NCBI RefSeq assembly: GCF_000214355.1
Contig: NC_015577.1
Span: 2,781,389 to 2,845,388, forward strand
Source of the DNA: Leadbettera azotonutricia ZAS-9
GTDB taxonomy: Bacteria; Spirochaetota; Spirochaetia; Treponematales; Breznakiellaceae
Length of the DNA: 64,000 nt
Direction: 5' to 3'
How positions within the stretch are numbered: the stretch's first letter is position 1; each line of letters begins with the position of its first letter. Shown here in pieces: positions 42,941 to 51,110 of this stretch. Below the pieces are notes generated by a model that made no database searches, was not told the DNA's origin, and saw only the letters and a program-made list of their open reading frames with translations. The position numbers were made by a program, and so were the translations under genes.

Positions 42941-43737
42941 TGAAAAAATATCTTGAAGTCGCCAGGGTGCTTTTCAAGACCCAGCTGGTGTACCGCTTTG
43001 ATGTGATCATGAGCGCCCTTACCGTTGCAGGGCGGGCGCTCTTTGCATGGATACTCTGGGGCGCGGTTTTCGCGAGCCGGGAACAGGTGGGGGCTTTTAC
43101 CTTCCGTACTATGCTGTCCTACTATATTGTCAGCGCCTTCCTCGCGTCACTGGATCTGTCCGAAGGGATCAGCGGCGAAGTTTCGGCCCGCATCAGAAAC
43201 GGCACCTTTTCCAAGTTTATGGTTATCCCCGCAGGTCCTCAGCGCTATTTTCTGGCCCAGAATTTCGGGGCGGCTGCTTACTACGGGCTTTTCGGTTTAG
43301 CCTGCGCCGCCGTCATGGTTTTCATCTTCCGTCTTGACCTTGCCATTACAGACAGCCGGTTGATTTTTTTCTGCGCCTTTATAATGGAGGGGATAGGACT
43401 TGTCTTTATGGCGAGCTATCACTATTTCATTGGGATACTCTGTTTTAAATTCCAGGATACCAGCTTTTTCATCTATGTCCAGGGACACATTATCGCGTTT
43501 ACCTCCGGCATCCTTATCCCCCTTTCCCTTCTGCCCGATGGAGTCAGGGCTCTTTTCAGGTTTCTGCCGTTTTATTACGTTAATTACCTGCCGGCCATGC
43601 TTCTCACCGGGCAGGAAGTAAAGGCCGAAGCCCTGCCGGGGCTTTTAATCATAAGCGCGTGGGTTGTTTTTATGCTCACTGCAAGCCGCGCCATGTACCA
43701 TCATCTGCGCGTTCACTACGATGGAGTGGGAATATGA
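42937..43737 (+). CDS. ABC-2 exporter permease 1 (COG4587-like)
   Basis: 266 aa, about six TM helices, starting MKKYLEVARVLFKTQLVYRFDVIMSAL. Pattern FRTMLSYYIVSAFLASLD, SARIRNGTFSKFMVIPAGPQRYFLAQNFG and FQDTSFFIYVQGHIIAFTSGILIPLSLLPDGVRALFRFLPFYYVNYLPAMLLTG fits the ABC-2 permease class. Coupled on both sides by four-base overlaps. Confidence 0.82.
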   Translation: MMKKYLEVARVLFKTQLVYRFDVIMSALTVAGRALFAWILWGAVFASREQVGAFTFRTMLSYYIVSAFLASLDLSEGISGEVSARIRNGTFSKFMVIPAGPQRYFLAQNFGAAAYYGLFGLACAAVMVFIFRLDLAITDSRLIFFCAFIMEGIGLVFMASYHYFIGILCFKFQDTSFFIYVQGHIIAFTSGILIPLSLLPDGVRALFRFLPFYYVNYLPAMLLTGQEVKAEALPGLLIISAWVVFMLTASRAMYHHLRVHYDGVGI

Positions 43738-44528
43738 TTTCATCCAATCTACGTTTCATCCTGCTTCTCATCAAATTAAAACTATCCCATTTAATGGTGT
43801 TCCGCTTAAGTTTCTTCGGCGCCTTCTTTGCCGACGGACTCCTCTTCATCATCCAGATTGTTACTTTTAGCGTGATCTACTCCGGCGTGGATTCCATAGG
43901 CGGCTGGAGCCGGGGGCAGATGCTTATCTTCATCGGCACTTTTTCCCTGATCAACGCCCTGAATATGGTGATCTACTTTTTCGGGGTTATCACCATACCG
44001 GACAAGATACGCCAGGGGGGCCTCGATCTTTACCTGACCAAACCAGTCAGTCCCCTCCTCCGCCTGACCTTTGAAAACGTAGATCCCGGCTCCCTTCCCC
44101 TAATCGTTCTCTCGGGCCTCATCATCGCTTACGGGGTTCAGGTAGAGGGTATTGTTCCCGGCCCCGGCGTTATTCCGGGCTATTGCGCCCTGGTCATCCT
44201 TATGACACTGCTCTATTACGACATGGAACTTATCTTTCGTACCATTCCGTTTTTTACCCAGTCCATGGGCACCGCCGACAGGCTGGAAGGGGAAATGCTC
44301 AATTTGAATTTTAAAATACCCGGGGTTTTGTACAAGGGAGCATTCAAGATTGTGTTTTACTTTATCCTGCCCTACGGAATCATGGCCACGGTTCCTGTGC
44401 AGTTTCTGACAGGGACTCTCTCCCCCGCCGCTCTTGCTCGGGCGGCAGGAACGGCGATTCTGTTTACGATCTTTGCCCTGTGGTTCTGGCGCTTCGGGCT
44501 AAGGCATTACAAGAGCGCGAGCAGTTAG
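43734..44528 (+). CDS. ABC-2 exporter permease 2 (COG3694-like)
   Basis: About 264 aa from ATG 43734, which overlaps the stop of permease 1 (ATGA). The frame is open further upstream inside that gene, but the hydrophobic profile starts at SNLRFILLLIKLKLSHLMVFRLSFFGAFF. Six TM helices; IRQGGLDLYLTKPVSPLLRLTFENVDPGSLP is the cytoplasmic loop typical of this family. Final gene of the three-gene exporter. Confidence 0.82.
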   Translation: MISSNLRFILLLIKLKLSHLMVFRLSFFGAFFADGLLFIIQIVTFSVIYSGVDSIGGWSRGQMLIFIGTFSLINALNMVIYFFGVITIPDKIRQGGLDLYLTKPVSPLLRLTFENVDPGSLPLIVLSGLIIAYGVQVEGIVPGPGVIPGYCALVILMTLLYYDMELIFRTIPFFTQSMGTADRLEGEMLNLNFKIPGVLYKGAFKIVFYFILPYGIMATVPVQFLTGTLSPAALARAAGTAILFTIFALWFWRFGLRHYKSASS

Positions 44529-44637
44529 CTGCGATTCGCTTGACGAATGAAAGAATAGCAATATTATTTACCGAATTTATTGATTGCAGTGCATTTAAAG
44601 AATTCAACGAACCCAGGAAATTTTCTGTATTGGAATC

Positions 44638-44671
44638 AACAACCCCGCGGCAAGCCGCGAGGTATGTTGTT
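44638..44671. repeat. REP-like hairpin 1
   Basis: CGCGGC-AA-GCCGCG (44646-44659) with outer AACAA/TTGTT pairing gives a 34-base cloverleaf-like palindrome. Lies in the otherwise empty 44529-44836 stretch after the exporter operon; no T-run. Confidence 0.5.
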
Positions 44672-44695
44672 CTCTTAAGGAATTGGACTCGGGGC

Positions 44696-44734
44696 TTAAT
44701 ACCTTTTTAACCGCCCCAAGGGGCGGGGTATTAA
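44696..44734. repeat. REP-like hairpin 2
   Basis: CCGCCCC-AA-GGGGCGG (44711-44726) enclosed by TTAATACC/GGTATTAA (44696-44703, 44727-44734) with a one-sided T-rich bulge. Together with hairpin 1 it forms a twin palindrome of the REP/BIME kind, and probably ends exporter transcription. After it, 44735-44836 has AAAGGAG and a short ORF start (MEQFLA) running into the IS. Confidence 0.5.
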
Positions 44735-44874
44735 CCCCCTCGCCACGAATCAAAAATACTATATGATCCAAATAAAAATAGACTCAAAAAAAGATTATGA
44801 AAGGAGACGAAAATTATTCATGGAACAATTTTTAGCTATCCCCGGTTCAAGAGCGGAGTGCGACAGATAGTTAA

Positions 44875-44896
44875 GGGGAGGGGCTAGCCCCTCCCC
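44875..44896. repeat. Perfect 22-bp palindrome inside the left IS end
   Basis: GGGGAGGGG-CTAG-CCCCTCCCC, perfectly self-complementary, 10 bases inside the left repeat and 25 bases before the transposase frame. As RNA it would be a very stable hairpin able to hide the transposase ribosome site from read-through transcripts, a known self-limiting device in insertion sequences. Confidence 0.7.
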
Positions 44897-44920
44897 GAAA
44901 ACGGCAAAACCCTGTAAGGT

Positions 44921-45949
44921 TTGTTTACCAGAACATTCACTCACAGGAGCGTCGTTATCAAAAAGTTTACCCCCAAATCGCCTGAAAAGTATACCCAACT
45001 AACCCTTGCAGAAAGGGAGGAGATTTCTTTGGGCCGGAATTCCAATACGCCCGTGTGTGAAATAGCCGCGAAGCTGGAGAGATCCCCCAGCACTATTTAC
45101 CGGGAATTAAAGAGAGGCAGGCCGTGCAAGAACAACGTCCAATACCGGGCCCACAAGGCCCAGATGCAGAGCGATGAAAGGAAAAAGGCCAGCCATTTCA
45201 GGGAAAGGATACCAAACAAGGAAATAAAGGCTTACATTGTTGACAAACTGCGGCAGGGGTGGTCTCCTGAACTCATAGCGGGCAGATTAGCCAAGGACAA
45301 TCGCAGTTTGAAGACCAATTATGAAACCATTTATCAATGGATTTACGAAGACAGGCCGGATCTATTCTGCTATCTTGTCCGGCACCATAAGAAACGCAGG
45401 GATCGAGGCTCCGCAAAGGGCAAAAGGCTGCCAAAAGTGCTTTATAGGACCATGATTAGCGAAAGGCCCCGGTATATCGACAACCGCAAGGAATTTGGCC
45501 ATTGGGAGGCCGACACGGCCATATCCAGGCAAAGCAAGGCGGCCATAATGGCCACGGTTGAACGGAAAACCCGGTTTTTATTGGTCAGGAAAATAAAGAG
45601 CAAATCGGCCCCCTGCATGCATGAAGCCCTGGTCAAATGCCTTGGGGAATATCCGTTGCGAAACCGCATGTCAATCACCTATGACAATGGGACTGAAAAC
45701 GCTTTTCACCTGGCAACCAATAATTGCCTGAATACAAAATCGTATTTCTGCAATCCCTACCACAGCTGGGAAAAAGGGAGCATTGAAAACAGGATTGGGA
45801 TTCTCAGGAGATATTTTCCCAAAAAGACGAATTGGATCTTGATCACGCAGGCACAAATTGATAAGGTAGTAAAAGAAATAAATTCTAGGCCTATGAAGCG
45901 ATTAGGCTTTAGAACACCTTACGAGGCCTTTGTTGCACTTCGCTCTTAA
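44921..45949 (+). CDS. IS30-family transposase
   Basis: 342 aa from TTG 44921; the true start is uncertain and might lie nearer VIKKFTPKSPEKYTQLTLAEREEI, since CAGGAG lies at 44944-44949. N-terminal HTH (LTLAEREEISLGRNSNTPVCEIAAKLERSPSTIYRELKRG) is the IS30 signature. DDE core: HWEADTAI (Asp), TYDNGTENAFH (Asp) and YHSWEKGSIENRIGILRRYFPK (Glu). Frame intact and catalytic residues kept, so the copy may be active. Confidence 0.92.
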   Translation: MFTRTFTHRSVVIKKFTPKSPEKYTQLTLAEREEISLGRNSNTPVCEIAAKLERSPSTIYRELKRGRPCKNNVQYRAHKAQMQSDERKKASHFRERIPNKEIKAYIVDKLRQGWSPELIAGRLAKDNRSLKTNYETIYQWIYEDRPDLFCYLVRHHKKRRDRGSAKGKRLPKVLYRTMISERPRYIDNRKEFGHWEADTAISRQSKAAIMATVERKTRFLLVRKIKSKSAPCMHEALVKCLGEYPLRNRMSITYDNGTENAFHLATNNCLNTKSYFCNPYHSWEKGSIENRIGILRRYFPKKTNWILITQAQIDKVVKEINSRPMKRLGFRTPYEAFVALRS

Positions 45950-46002
45950 ATCCGGGTATATTATAGCAGCGCAAAATGAACAATAAAATAGAGGGCGTAA
46001 AG

Positions 46003-46030
46003 TGCCGCCCCATAAAATACAGAGGCGGCA
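46003..46030 (-). terminator. Possible terminator of the arg operon
   Basis: TGCCGCC (46003-46009) pairs with GGCGGCA (46024-46030) across 14 bases, beginning 13 bases after the argD stop on the minus strand. The following sequence is only loosely T-rich, so it is weak as an intrinsic terminator. Confidence 0.35.
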
Positions 46031-46043
46031 TTATGCAAAACTC

Positions 46044-47246
46044 TTACAAACAGCTCTTAAGTATCTCCAACCCCTGTTCAATTTCAGCGTCGCTGATAAT
46101 GTAAGGCGGAAGGAGCCGTAACGTGTTCTTCCCTGCGCTGAGGAGCAGGAGGCCGTGGGCATCTTTTTCGCTGTAGACCCGGGAGATGCCTTTTTCAAGC
46201 ACAGGCCAGGCTTCTTCGGTGATATCCACACCCAGCATAAGGCCCCGTGCCCGTATTTCCTTTACCTTGGGATCTTTCCAACCCTTGATGGTGGATTCGA
46301 ACTTGGCGCCTTTCCTGGCTATCTCCTTGAGGAAATCGGGCTTGGTAACTGTATCCAAAACCACAATCCCTGCGGCTGCGGCCAGGGGGTTGCCCCCAAA
46401 GGTAGAGCCGTGATCGCTAATCTGGAATACATCCATAGCTTTTTCGCCTGCCAGCACTGCCCCTACGGGAATACCACCGCAAAGGCCCTTTGCCAGGGTT
46501 ACTACATCGGGTTTTATGCCTAAACCATGCTCGTCATGGTAGGCTTCACAGGCGAGGAAGGTCCCGGTCCTGCCCACACCCGCCTGAACTTCGTCAAACA
46601 TGAGGAGTATGTCTCGCTCGGCGCACAGTTTTGCTGCCGCTGCCACGTATTCCTTGGACTGGGGCCTGATGCCGCTTTCGCCCTGTATGGCTTCAAGAAG
46701 GAAGCCGGCTGTGGTATTGGGATCAAGGGCATTGTCCAGGGCCGCGATGTCGCCTCCGGGTATGTAAGAAAAACCCTCGGTAAAGGGGCCGAAATCCTTG
46801 TGGAACACATCCTGGCCTGTGGCGGCAAGGGTAGTAATAGTCCTGCCGTGAAAGCTCCCCCTCAGGGTAACAATCTGGTGCCTGCCGGGGCCGTGCTTCA
46901 CCAGGGAATATTTCCGCGCGATCTTGCATGCCCCTTCGTTGGCCTCCGCGCCCGAATTCCCCAGGAATACTTTCCGCATCCCTGCGCCTGCGCAGGCTGC
47001 GACCAGTTTTTCTGCGAATGCTTCGGATATATCGCTCATATAGTAATTGCAAATGTGGTTGAATTTCGCGGCCTGTTCCGAGATGGCCTTGACCAGGGGA
47101 GGGTAATTGTGGCCCAGGCAGTTTACCGCTATGCCTGAACAAAAATCGAGATATTTCTTCCCGTTTACATCGGTAAGCCACGCTCCTTCACCTTTTGCAA
47201 AAGTTACCGGCAGCCTGTGATAGGTGTTCATAAAAACGTCTGACAT
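46044..47246 (-). CDS. argD: Acetylornithine aminotransferase
   Basis: 400 aa from ATG 47246 (MSDVFMNTYHRLPVTF), preceded by AAGGAAGG; the frame runs on upstream into argB. Class-III PLP aminotransferase: NSGAEANEGACKIARKY, FDEVQAGVGRTGTFLA, PLP Lys in TLAKGLCGGIPVGA, and HGSTFGGNPLAAAAG. Converts N-acetylglutamate semialdehyde to N-acetylornithine. Last gene of argCJBD, 22 bases after argB. Confidence 0.94.
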   Translation of the reverse strand: MSDVFMNTYHRLPVTFAKGEGAWLTDVNGKKYLDFCSGIAVNCLGHNYPPLVKAISEQAAKFNHICNYYMSDISEAFAEKLVAACAGAGMRKVFLGNSGAEANEGACKIARKYSLVKHGPGRHQIVTLRGSFHGRTITTLAATGQDVFHKDFGPFTEGFSYIPGGDIAALDNALDPNTTAGFLLEAIQGESGIRPQSKEYVAAAAKLCAERDILLMFDEVQAGVGRTGTFLACEAYHDEHGLGIKPDVVTLAKGLCGGIPVGAVLAGEKAMDVFQISDHGSTFGGNPLAAAAGIVVLDTVTKPDFLKEIARKGAKFESTIKGWKDPKVKEIRARGLMLGVDITEEAWPVLEKGISRVYSEKDAHGLLLLSAGKNTLRLLPPYIISDAEIEQGLEILKSCL

Positions 47247-47268
47247 TTTTTCCTTCCTTTTTTTTCTT

Positions 47269-48150
47269 CTATCGTTCCAACATTGTACCGATGCCTTCAT
47301 CGGTGAAAAGCTCTATGAGCAATGCATGGGGCAGACGGCCGTCTATAATATGGGCCTTCTTTACGCCACCGTCCAGGGCCAAGGTGCAGCAGTCAACCTT
47401 GGGTATCATGCCCTTGCTGACAATTCCGTCCTTTTTTAGACCTTCAAGCTCGGAGCGGCGGGCTTTTTTGATAAGCGAGTCGGGGTCCTGCACATTTCTC
47501 AGTATACCCTGCACATCGGTCATGAGGAGCAGTTTTTCCGCCCCTATGGCTGCCGCGATTTTGGCCGCCGCGATATCGGCATTGATATTGAGGGGCTTCC
47601 CTTCGTCCTCACCTGTCCCGTAAGCCACCGAGGACACCACAGGAATAGCGCCCGAGTCGAGGACCGCCTGGAGGACTGAAGTGTCCACTTCTTCTATCTC
47701 CCCTACGAGGCCCAGATCGTCCTCTCCCCGGATGCGGCGGGCTTTAAGCATAGCGCCGTCAATGCCGCAAAGCCCCATGGCTTTCCTTCCTGCCTGCTCT
47801 ATGAGCAAGGTGATGTCTTTGTTCACCTTCCCGCAGAGGACCATCTGGACTACTTCCATGGTTTCTTCGTCGGTATAACGGAGACCATTGACGAAACGGC
47901 TTTCCTTTCCGGTTTTTTTCAGCATGGCTTCTATTTCGGGGCCGCCTCCGTGAACCAGGATAGTGCGTATGCCCACACATGCCATGAAGATCACATCCTG
48001 GATCACCGCCGCTTTCAGTTCTTCGTTGATCATGGCATTGCCGCCGTACTTGACCACCACGGTTTTGCCTTTGAAGCTTTGTATATAGGGCAGAGCCTGG
48101 ATAAGGGCTGCTGCCCTGTCATTATTGCTAAGCGCCGTCTCTTTAATCAT
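47269..48150 (-). CDS. argB: Acetylglutamate kinase
   Basis: 293 aa. KTVVVKYGGNAM, ILVHGGGPEIEAMLKKTGKESRFVNGLRYT, NINADIAAAKIAAAIGAEKLLLMTDVQGIL and GMIPKVDCCTLALDGGVKKAHIIDG define the amino-acid kinase fold. Length and the N-terminal helix (ALIQALPYIQSFKGK) resemble arginine-inhibited hexameric forms. Third gene in argCJBD. Confidence 0.95.
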   Translation of the reverse strand: MIKETALSNNDRAAALIQALPYIQSFKGKTVVVKYGGNAMINEELKAAVIQDVIFMACVGIRTILVHGGGPEIEAMLKKTGKESRFVNGLRYTDEETMEVVQMVLCGKVNKDITLLIEQAGRKAMGLCGIDGAMLKARRIRGEDDLGLVGEIEEVDTSVLQAVLDSGAIPVVSSVAYGTGEDEGKPLNINADIAAAKIAAAIGAEKLLLMTDVQGILRNVQDPDSLIKKARRSELEGLKKDGIVSKGMIPKVDCCTLALDGGVKKAHIIDGRLPHALLIELFTDEGIGTMLER

Positions 48151-48165
48151 AATCCCTGATTTCCC

Positions 48166-49389
48166 CTACGACCTGTAATCGCCGTTAATCTTGACATAAT
48201 CATAGGTGAGATCGCAGCCCCAAGCCGCCGCATCCCCCTTCCCTGTGCCTGCTTTTATCACAATTTCAATTTCTTCTTCCGAAAGCACATTCTTCGCAGT
48301 CTCCTCTGAAAAAGGGATGGAGCTGCCTGAAGAACAGACAAGAACTTCCCCTGCCCTGCTTGCAAAACGCACATCCACTGCGGAAGGATCAAATTCAGCA
48401 CCCGAATAGCCCATGGCACAGAGTACCCTGCCCCAATTGGCATCAGCGCCAAAACAGGCGGCCTTGACCAGGCTTGAACCTGCTACAGCTTTTGAAAGCA
48501 TTTCTGCGTCATCCTCCGAAGCAGCACCTGTTACTTTTACTGTCACAAGTTTTGTTGCCCCTTCCCCGTCCCTTGCCATGGCCCGGGTAAGCTTGACGCA
48601 GAGGCTTTGAAGCAGCCCGGCAAAAAGCGTAAATGCCGGACCCTCGGAATTGATGGCGGCATTCCCCGCCTCCCCTGATGCCATGACCAACACCGTATCG
48701 TTTGTGGAAGTGTCCCCATCTACTGTCAGGCGGTTAAAACTGCGTTTAACTGCCATCTTCAGGGCCTTGTCCAGCATTTCCCTCGTGATACTCACATCGG
48801 TAGTAATAAAGCAAAGCATAGTCGCCATATTGGGGTGTATCATCCCCGAACCCTTGACCATGCCGCCGATACGCACAGTTTTGCTGTCAATATCGGTTTC
48901 AAAAGCCCCGTCTTTCCTGCGGGTATCGGTGGTCATAATGGCCTCAAGGGCAGCTGCATGGCCTGCTTCATCTGCTTTAAGTGAATTACCCAGACTCTCT
49001 ATGCCGCTCTCAATGGCCGCCACAGGGAGAGGCACGCCTATGACCCCCGTAGAAGCCACCGCGACTTCCTTCGGGTTTATTGCAAAAAGATCCGCTGCCA
49101 GCTCCGCCATCTTCTTTGCGGCAGCAATCCCAGCCTCGCCGGTGCAGGCATTGGCATTCCCGGAATTGGCAATGACAGCCCTCAGCACACCGCCGGAAAC
49201 ATGCTCCCTGCTCACCAGCACGCTGGCCGCCTTCACCTTATTGGTAGTAAACATGGCAGAAGCGGTGCAGGGCTTCTCCGAATAGATCAGCGCCAAATCC
49301 CGCTTCCTGGAAGAAGCCTTGATCCCGCACCAGATCCCCCCGGCCCTAAACCCTTTCGGCGCGCATACACCGCCCGGTATCTCCTTCAT
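48166..49389 (-). CDS. argJ: Glutamate N-acetyltransferase / amino-acid acetyltransferase
   Basis: 407 aa from ATG 49389 (MKEIPGGVCAPKGFRAGG), preceded by AAGGAAGG; an upstream in-frame start would overlap argC. Self-cleaving Ntn-type enzyme: the break is in HPNMATMLCFITTD between Ala and Thr, the Thr becoming the nucleophile. Also STGVIGVPLP, GDTSTNDTVL and GRVLCAMGYSG. Recycles the acetyl group from acetylornithine to glutamate; may also use acetyl-CoA, explaining why no argA or argE is seen here. Confidence 0.94.
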   Translation of the reverse strand: MKEIPGGVCAPKGFRAGGIWCGIKASSRKRDLALIYSEKPCTASAMFTTNKVKAASVLVSREHVSGGVLRAVIANSGNANACTGEAGIAAAKKMAELAADLFAINPKEVAVASTGVIGVPLPVAAIESGIESLGNSLKADEAGHAAALEAIMTTDTRRKDGAFETDIDSKTVRIGGMVKGSGMIHPNMATMLCFITTDVSITREMLDKALKMAVKRSFNRLTVDGDTSTNDTVLVMASGEAGNAAINSEGPAFTLFAGLLQSLCVKLTRAMARDGEGATKLVTVKVTGAASEDDAEMLSKAVAGSSLVKAACFGADANWGRVLCAMGYSGAEFDPSAVDVRFASRAGEVLVCSSGSSIPFSEETAKNVLSEEEIEIVIKAGTGKGDAAAWGCDLTYDYVKINGDYRS

Positions 49390-49408
49390 ATTCCTTCCTT
49401 TTCTTTCC

Positions 49409-50554
49409 CTAAAACAATGCCGGCACAGCAGCCAGCCCCGAGGTTTCATCAAAGCCCATAAGCACATTCATATTCTGAATCGCCTGGCCTGCGGCGCCCT
49501 TCACCATATTGTCTATGGCAGTGCACACAATAAGGGTAGTTCCCGCAGGATCCAAATGTACGGAAATATCGCAGAAGTTCGACTGCCTTACCCTGTTTGT
49601 AGCCGCGTTCACTCCCGCCGGCAGAACCCTCACAAAAGGTTCATCCTCATAAAACCCGGCATAGAGGCTGCGTATCTCCGAGGCTTTTGCTTCAATCTCC
49701 TTTGAAGGGGGCCTCGGAGCGCCGGCGCTTGCGGGAGCTTGCCAAGCCTGGACCAGGGGTATGTAGATAGTGCTGAGTATGCCCCGGTTCATTGGCGCAA
49801 GATGAGGGGTAAAAATAACCAGGGGAGGCTCGGCTTTCCCCAAAGCCGCCATAGCCTTAAAATTCCGGCTGATCTCGGGAGTATGCCGGTGAGAGCCAAC
49901 CTTGTAAGGGGCTACCGCGTCGGAGCATTCGGGGAAATGAAAAGAACGCTGGGGTTCCCTCCCGCCCCCGGTAACGCCTGACGCGGAATCTACAATAATA
50001 GTGCAAGGGGCCTTTGGCCCCAGAGCCTCTGATCCCAGGGCTGCGAGCCCTTTTGCCAGGGCAGGGAAAGCCCCCAGGGAAGCCCCTGTAGGATAACAGC
50101 CGGGATTGCCTATGATGACAGGACCCTTCTTTTTTAGGGAAAGGATCTTCTCCCTGTTGAGTTCCGGAAGGCCGTAAACCGAACGCTGCCTGAGTTCAGG
50201 GTGGATGTACGGCTTGCCGTACCAGGCCTTGAAAGTATCCTCGTCGTCGTCAAAACGGTAATCTGCGGAAAGATCGATAAAATCTACGCCTTTTTCGACG
50301 CAGGCTTTGGCATAAGGCTCGCCTACACCATGGGGCAGGGCCGCAAAAACCGCATCAGAACGGGCTATCACCTCTTCAGGCTTAACCAGGGGGGCTGAAA
50401 TCTTCCCAAAAAAGTTGGGATAGATGTTTTCTATCATTTCCCCCTCAAAACTGACCGACGCCAGGGCAAGGCCTGAAACTTCAGGATGGGCTGCCAGAAG
50501 CCTTACCAGCTCTGCGCCTGCATAACCTGTCGCGCCGATGATTCCCGCTGTCAA
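49409..50554 (-). CDS. argC: N-acetyl-gamma-glutamyl-phosphate reductase
   Basis: 381 aa from TTG 50554; GGAGGT precedes the TTG by five bases. GIIGATGYAGAELVRLLAAHPEV (NADP loop), catalytic Cys in GNPGCYPTGASLGAFPAL, SGVTGGGREP and HRHTPEI. About 35 residues longer than usual owing to two inserts, ~170-185 (AALGSEALGPKAP) and ~285-300 (ASAGAPRPPSKEIEA). First gene of argCJBD with an ARG-box-like site just upstream. Confidence 0.94.
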   Translation of the reverse strand: MTAGIIGATGYAGAELVRLLAAHPEVSGLALASVSFEGEMIENIYPNFFGKISAPLVKPEEVIARSDAVFAALPHGVGEPYAKACVEKGVDFIDLSADYRFDDDEDTFKAWYGKPYIHPELRQRSVYGLPELNREKILSLKKKGPVIIGNPGCYPTGASLGAFPALAKGLAALGSEALGPKAPCTIIVDSASGVTGGGREPQRSFHFPECSDAVAPYKVGSHRHTPEISRNFKAMAALGKAEPPLVIFTPHLAPMNRGILSTIYIPLVQAWQAPASAGAPRPPSKEIEAKASEIRSLYAGFYEDEPFVRVLPAGVNAATNRVRQSNFCDISVHLDPAGTTLIVCTAIDNMVKGAAGQAIQNMNVLMGFDETSGLAAVPALF

Positions 50555-50588
50555 TGTGCACCTCCATCGTGGTTGGAAAATTCAATTT

Positions 50589-50602
50589 TGCATAAATATT
50601 TA
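50589..50602. promoter_or_regulatory. Putative ARG box upstream of argC
   Basis: TGCATAAATATTTA matches the ArgR/AhrC operator pattern TGAATWWWWATTCA at 12 of 14 positions and lies 35 bases before the argC start. Suggests repression of the operon by arginine through an ArgR-type protein encoded elsewhere. Confidence 0.5.
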
Positions 50603-50649
50603 TTTTGGTCAATAACAATTCTATATATTGACTAAATCGCTGTTTTTTT

Positions 50650-50663
50650 GGAATATTTATGCA
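50650..50663. promoter_or_regulatory. Second putative ARG box, facing the divergent gene
   Basis: Minus strand TGCATAAATATTCC also matches 12 of 14 ARG-box positions. It shares the core TGCATAAATATT with the site at 50589, in inverted order and about 61 bp away centre to centre. It lies 24 bases before the ATG of the divergent Cys-rich gene. Confidence 0.45.
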
Positions 50664-50686
50664 TAAAATAAGGTAAGGTGGGAATT

Positions 50687-51073
50687 ATGGTTCGTACAGC
50701 GGAAGCGTCGGAAACAGCGGTGCTTCAGGATTCAGCAGTTGGGGAGCAGCCCGTCCAGGATTCCCCTGGGCAGGAAGATGAAGAATTTCATAGCGGGAAA
50801 ATTTACTGCGCCAACTGCATACATTGCAAATTAGTTCCCGCCAAATCGGATAAAGAAGAACGCTATGTGCTCAGGATACGCTGCGCTGCGGGCAAATGGA
50901 AAAAGAAGCTGGGAGAGGAAAAACTCTACAAGTACTGCACCATAACCCGGCGCTATCTGGATGCCTGCGATGCTTACGACGCCATGGGAGACACCAGGGA
51001 ATTTATCAGGGAACTCCGGAAGAACCTTTCGGGGAAAGATGAAATCTACGGAAGTTCCGAAACTGATGAATAG
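50687..51073 (+). CDS. Cys-rich hypothetical protein
   Basis: About 128 aa from ATG 50687 with AAGGTGGG upstream (GTG 50678 also possible). An acidic, disordered N-terminus (~1-35) precedes a block with YCANCIHCKLV, RIRCAAGKWKK, KYCTITRRYLDACDAY. The CxxCxxC and the following Cys residues suggest a zinc or iron-sulfur site. Ends with an acidic tail. Not assigned to a known family; it shares a regulatory region with argC but need not be functionally related. Confidence 0.65.
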   Translation: MVRTAEASETAVLQDSAVGEQPVQDSPGQEDEEFHSGKIYCANCIHCKLVPAKSDKEERYVLRIRCAAGKWKKKLGEEKLYKYCTITRRYLDACDAYDAMGDTREFIRELRKNLSGKDEIYGSSETDE

Positions 51074-51075
51074 GC

Positions 51076-51104
51076 TTGTTTCTTGGAGCTTTTTATAGTA
51101 TATC
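51076..51104 (+). promoter_or_regulatory. Predicted promoter of the 51111 lipoprotein
   Basis: TTGTTT (51076-51081), 17-bp spacer, TATATC (51099-51104), six bases before ATG 51111. Both hexamers are weak but the spacing is exact; no Shine-Dalgarno precedes the ATG. Confidence 0.4.
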
Positions 51105-51110
51105 AATGGT

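Larger units (their letters stand above)
44837..45961 (+). mobile_element. IS30-family insertion sequence
   Basis: About 1.1 kb. Imperfect terminal inverted repeats flank the transposase: left TATCCCCGGTTCAAGAGCGG (from 44837) and, on the minus strand from the right end (~45961), TATACCCGGATTTAAGAGCG; both continue as nAGTGCnAC. The transposase stop codon lies inside the right repeat. Exact ends and target duplication (2-3 bp in IS30) are not certain from this copy alone. It lies between the exporter operon and argD. Confidence 0.75.

Noticed and set aside
44480-44710. 76-aa ORF at the end of the exporter operon
   Set aside because: It reads out of the permease gene in another frame and through the REP-like hairpins; no ribosome site.
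44820-45985. Target-site duplication of the IS30 element
   Set aside because: Short similar bases (TTAGC/TATAGC) flank the ends, but the exact termini are uncertain, so no duplication can be claimed.
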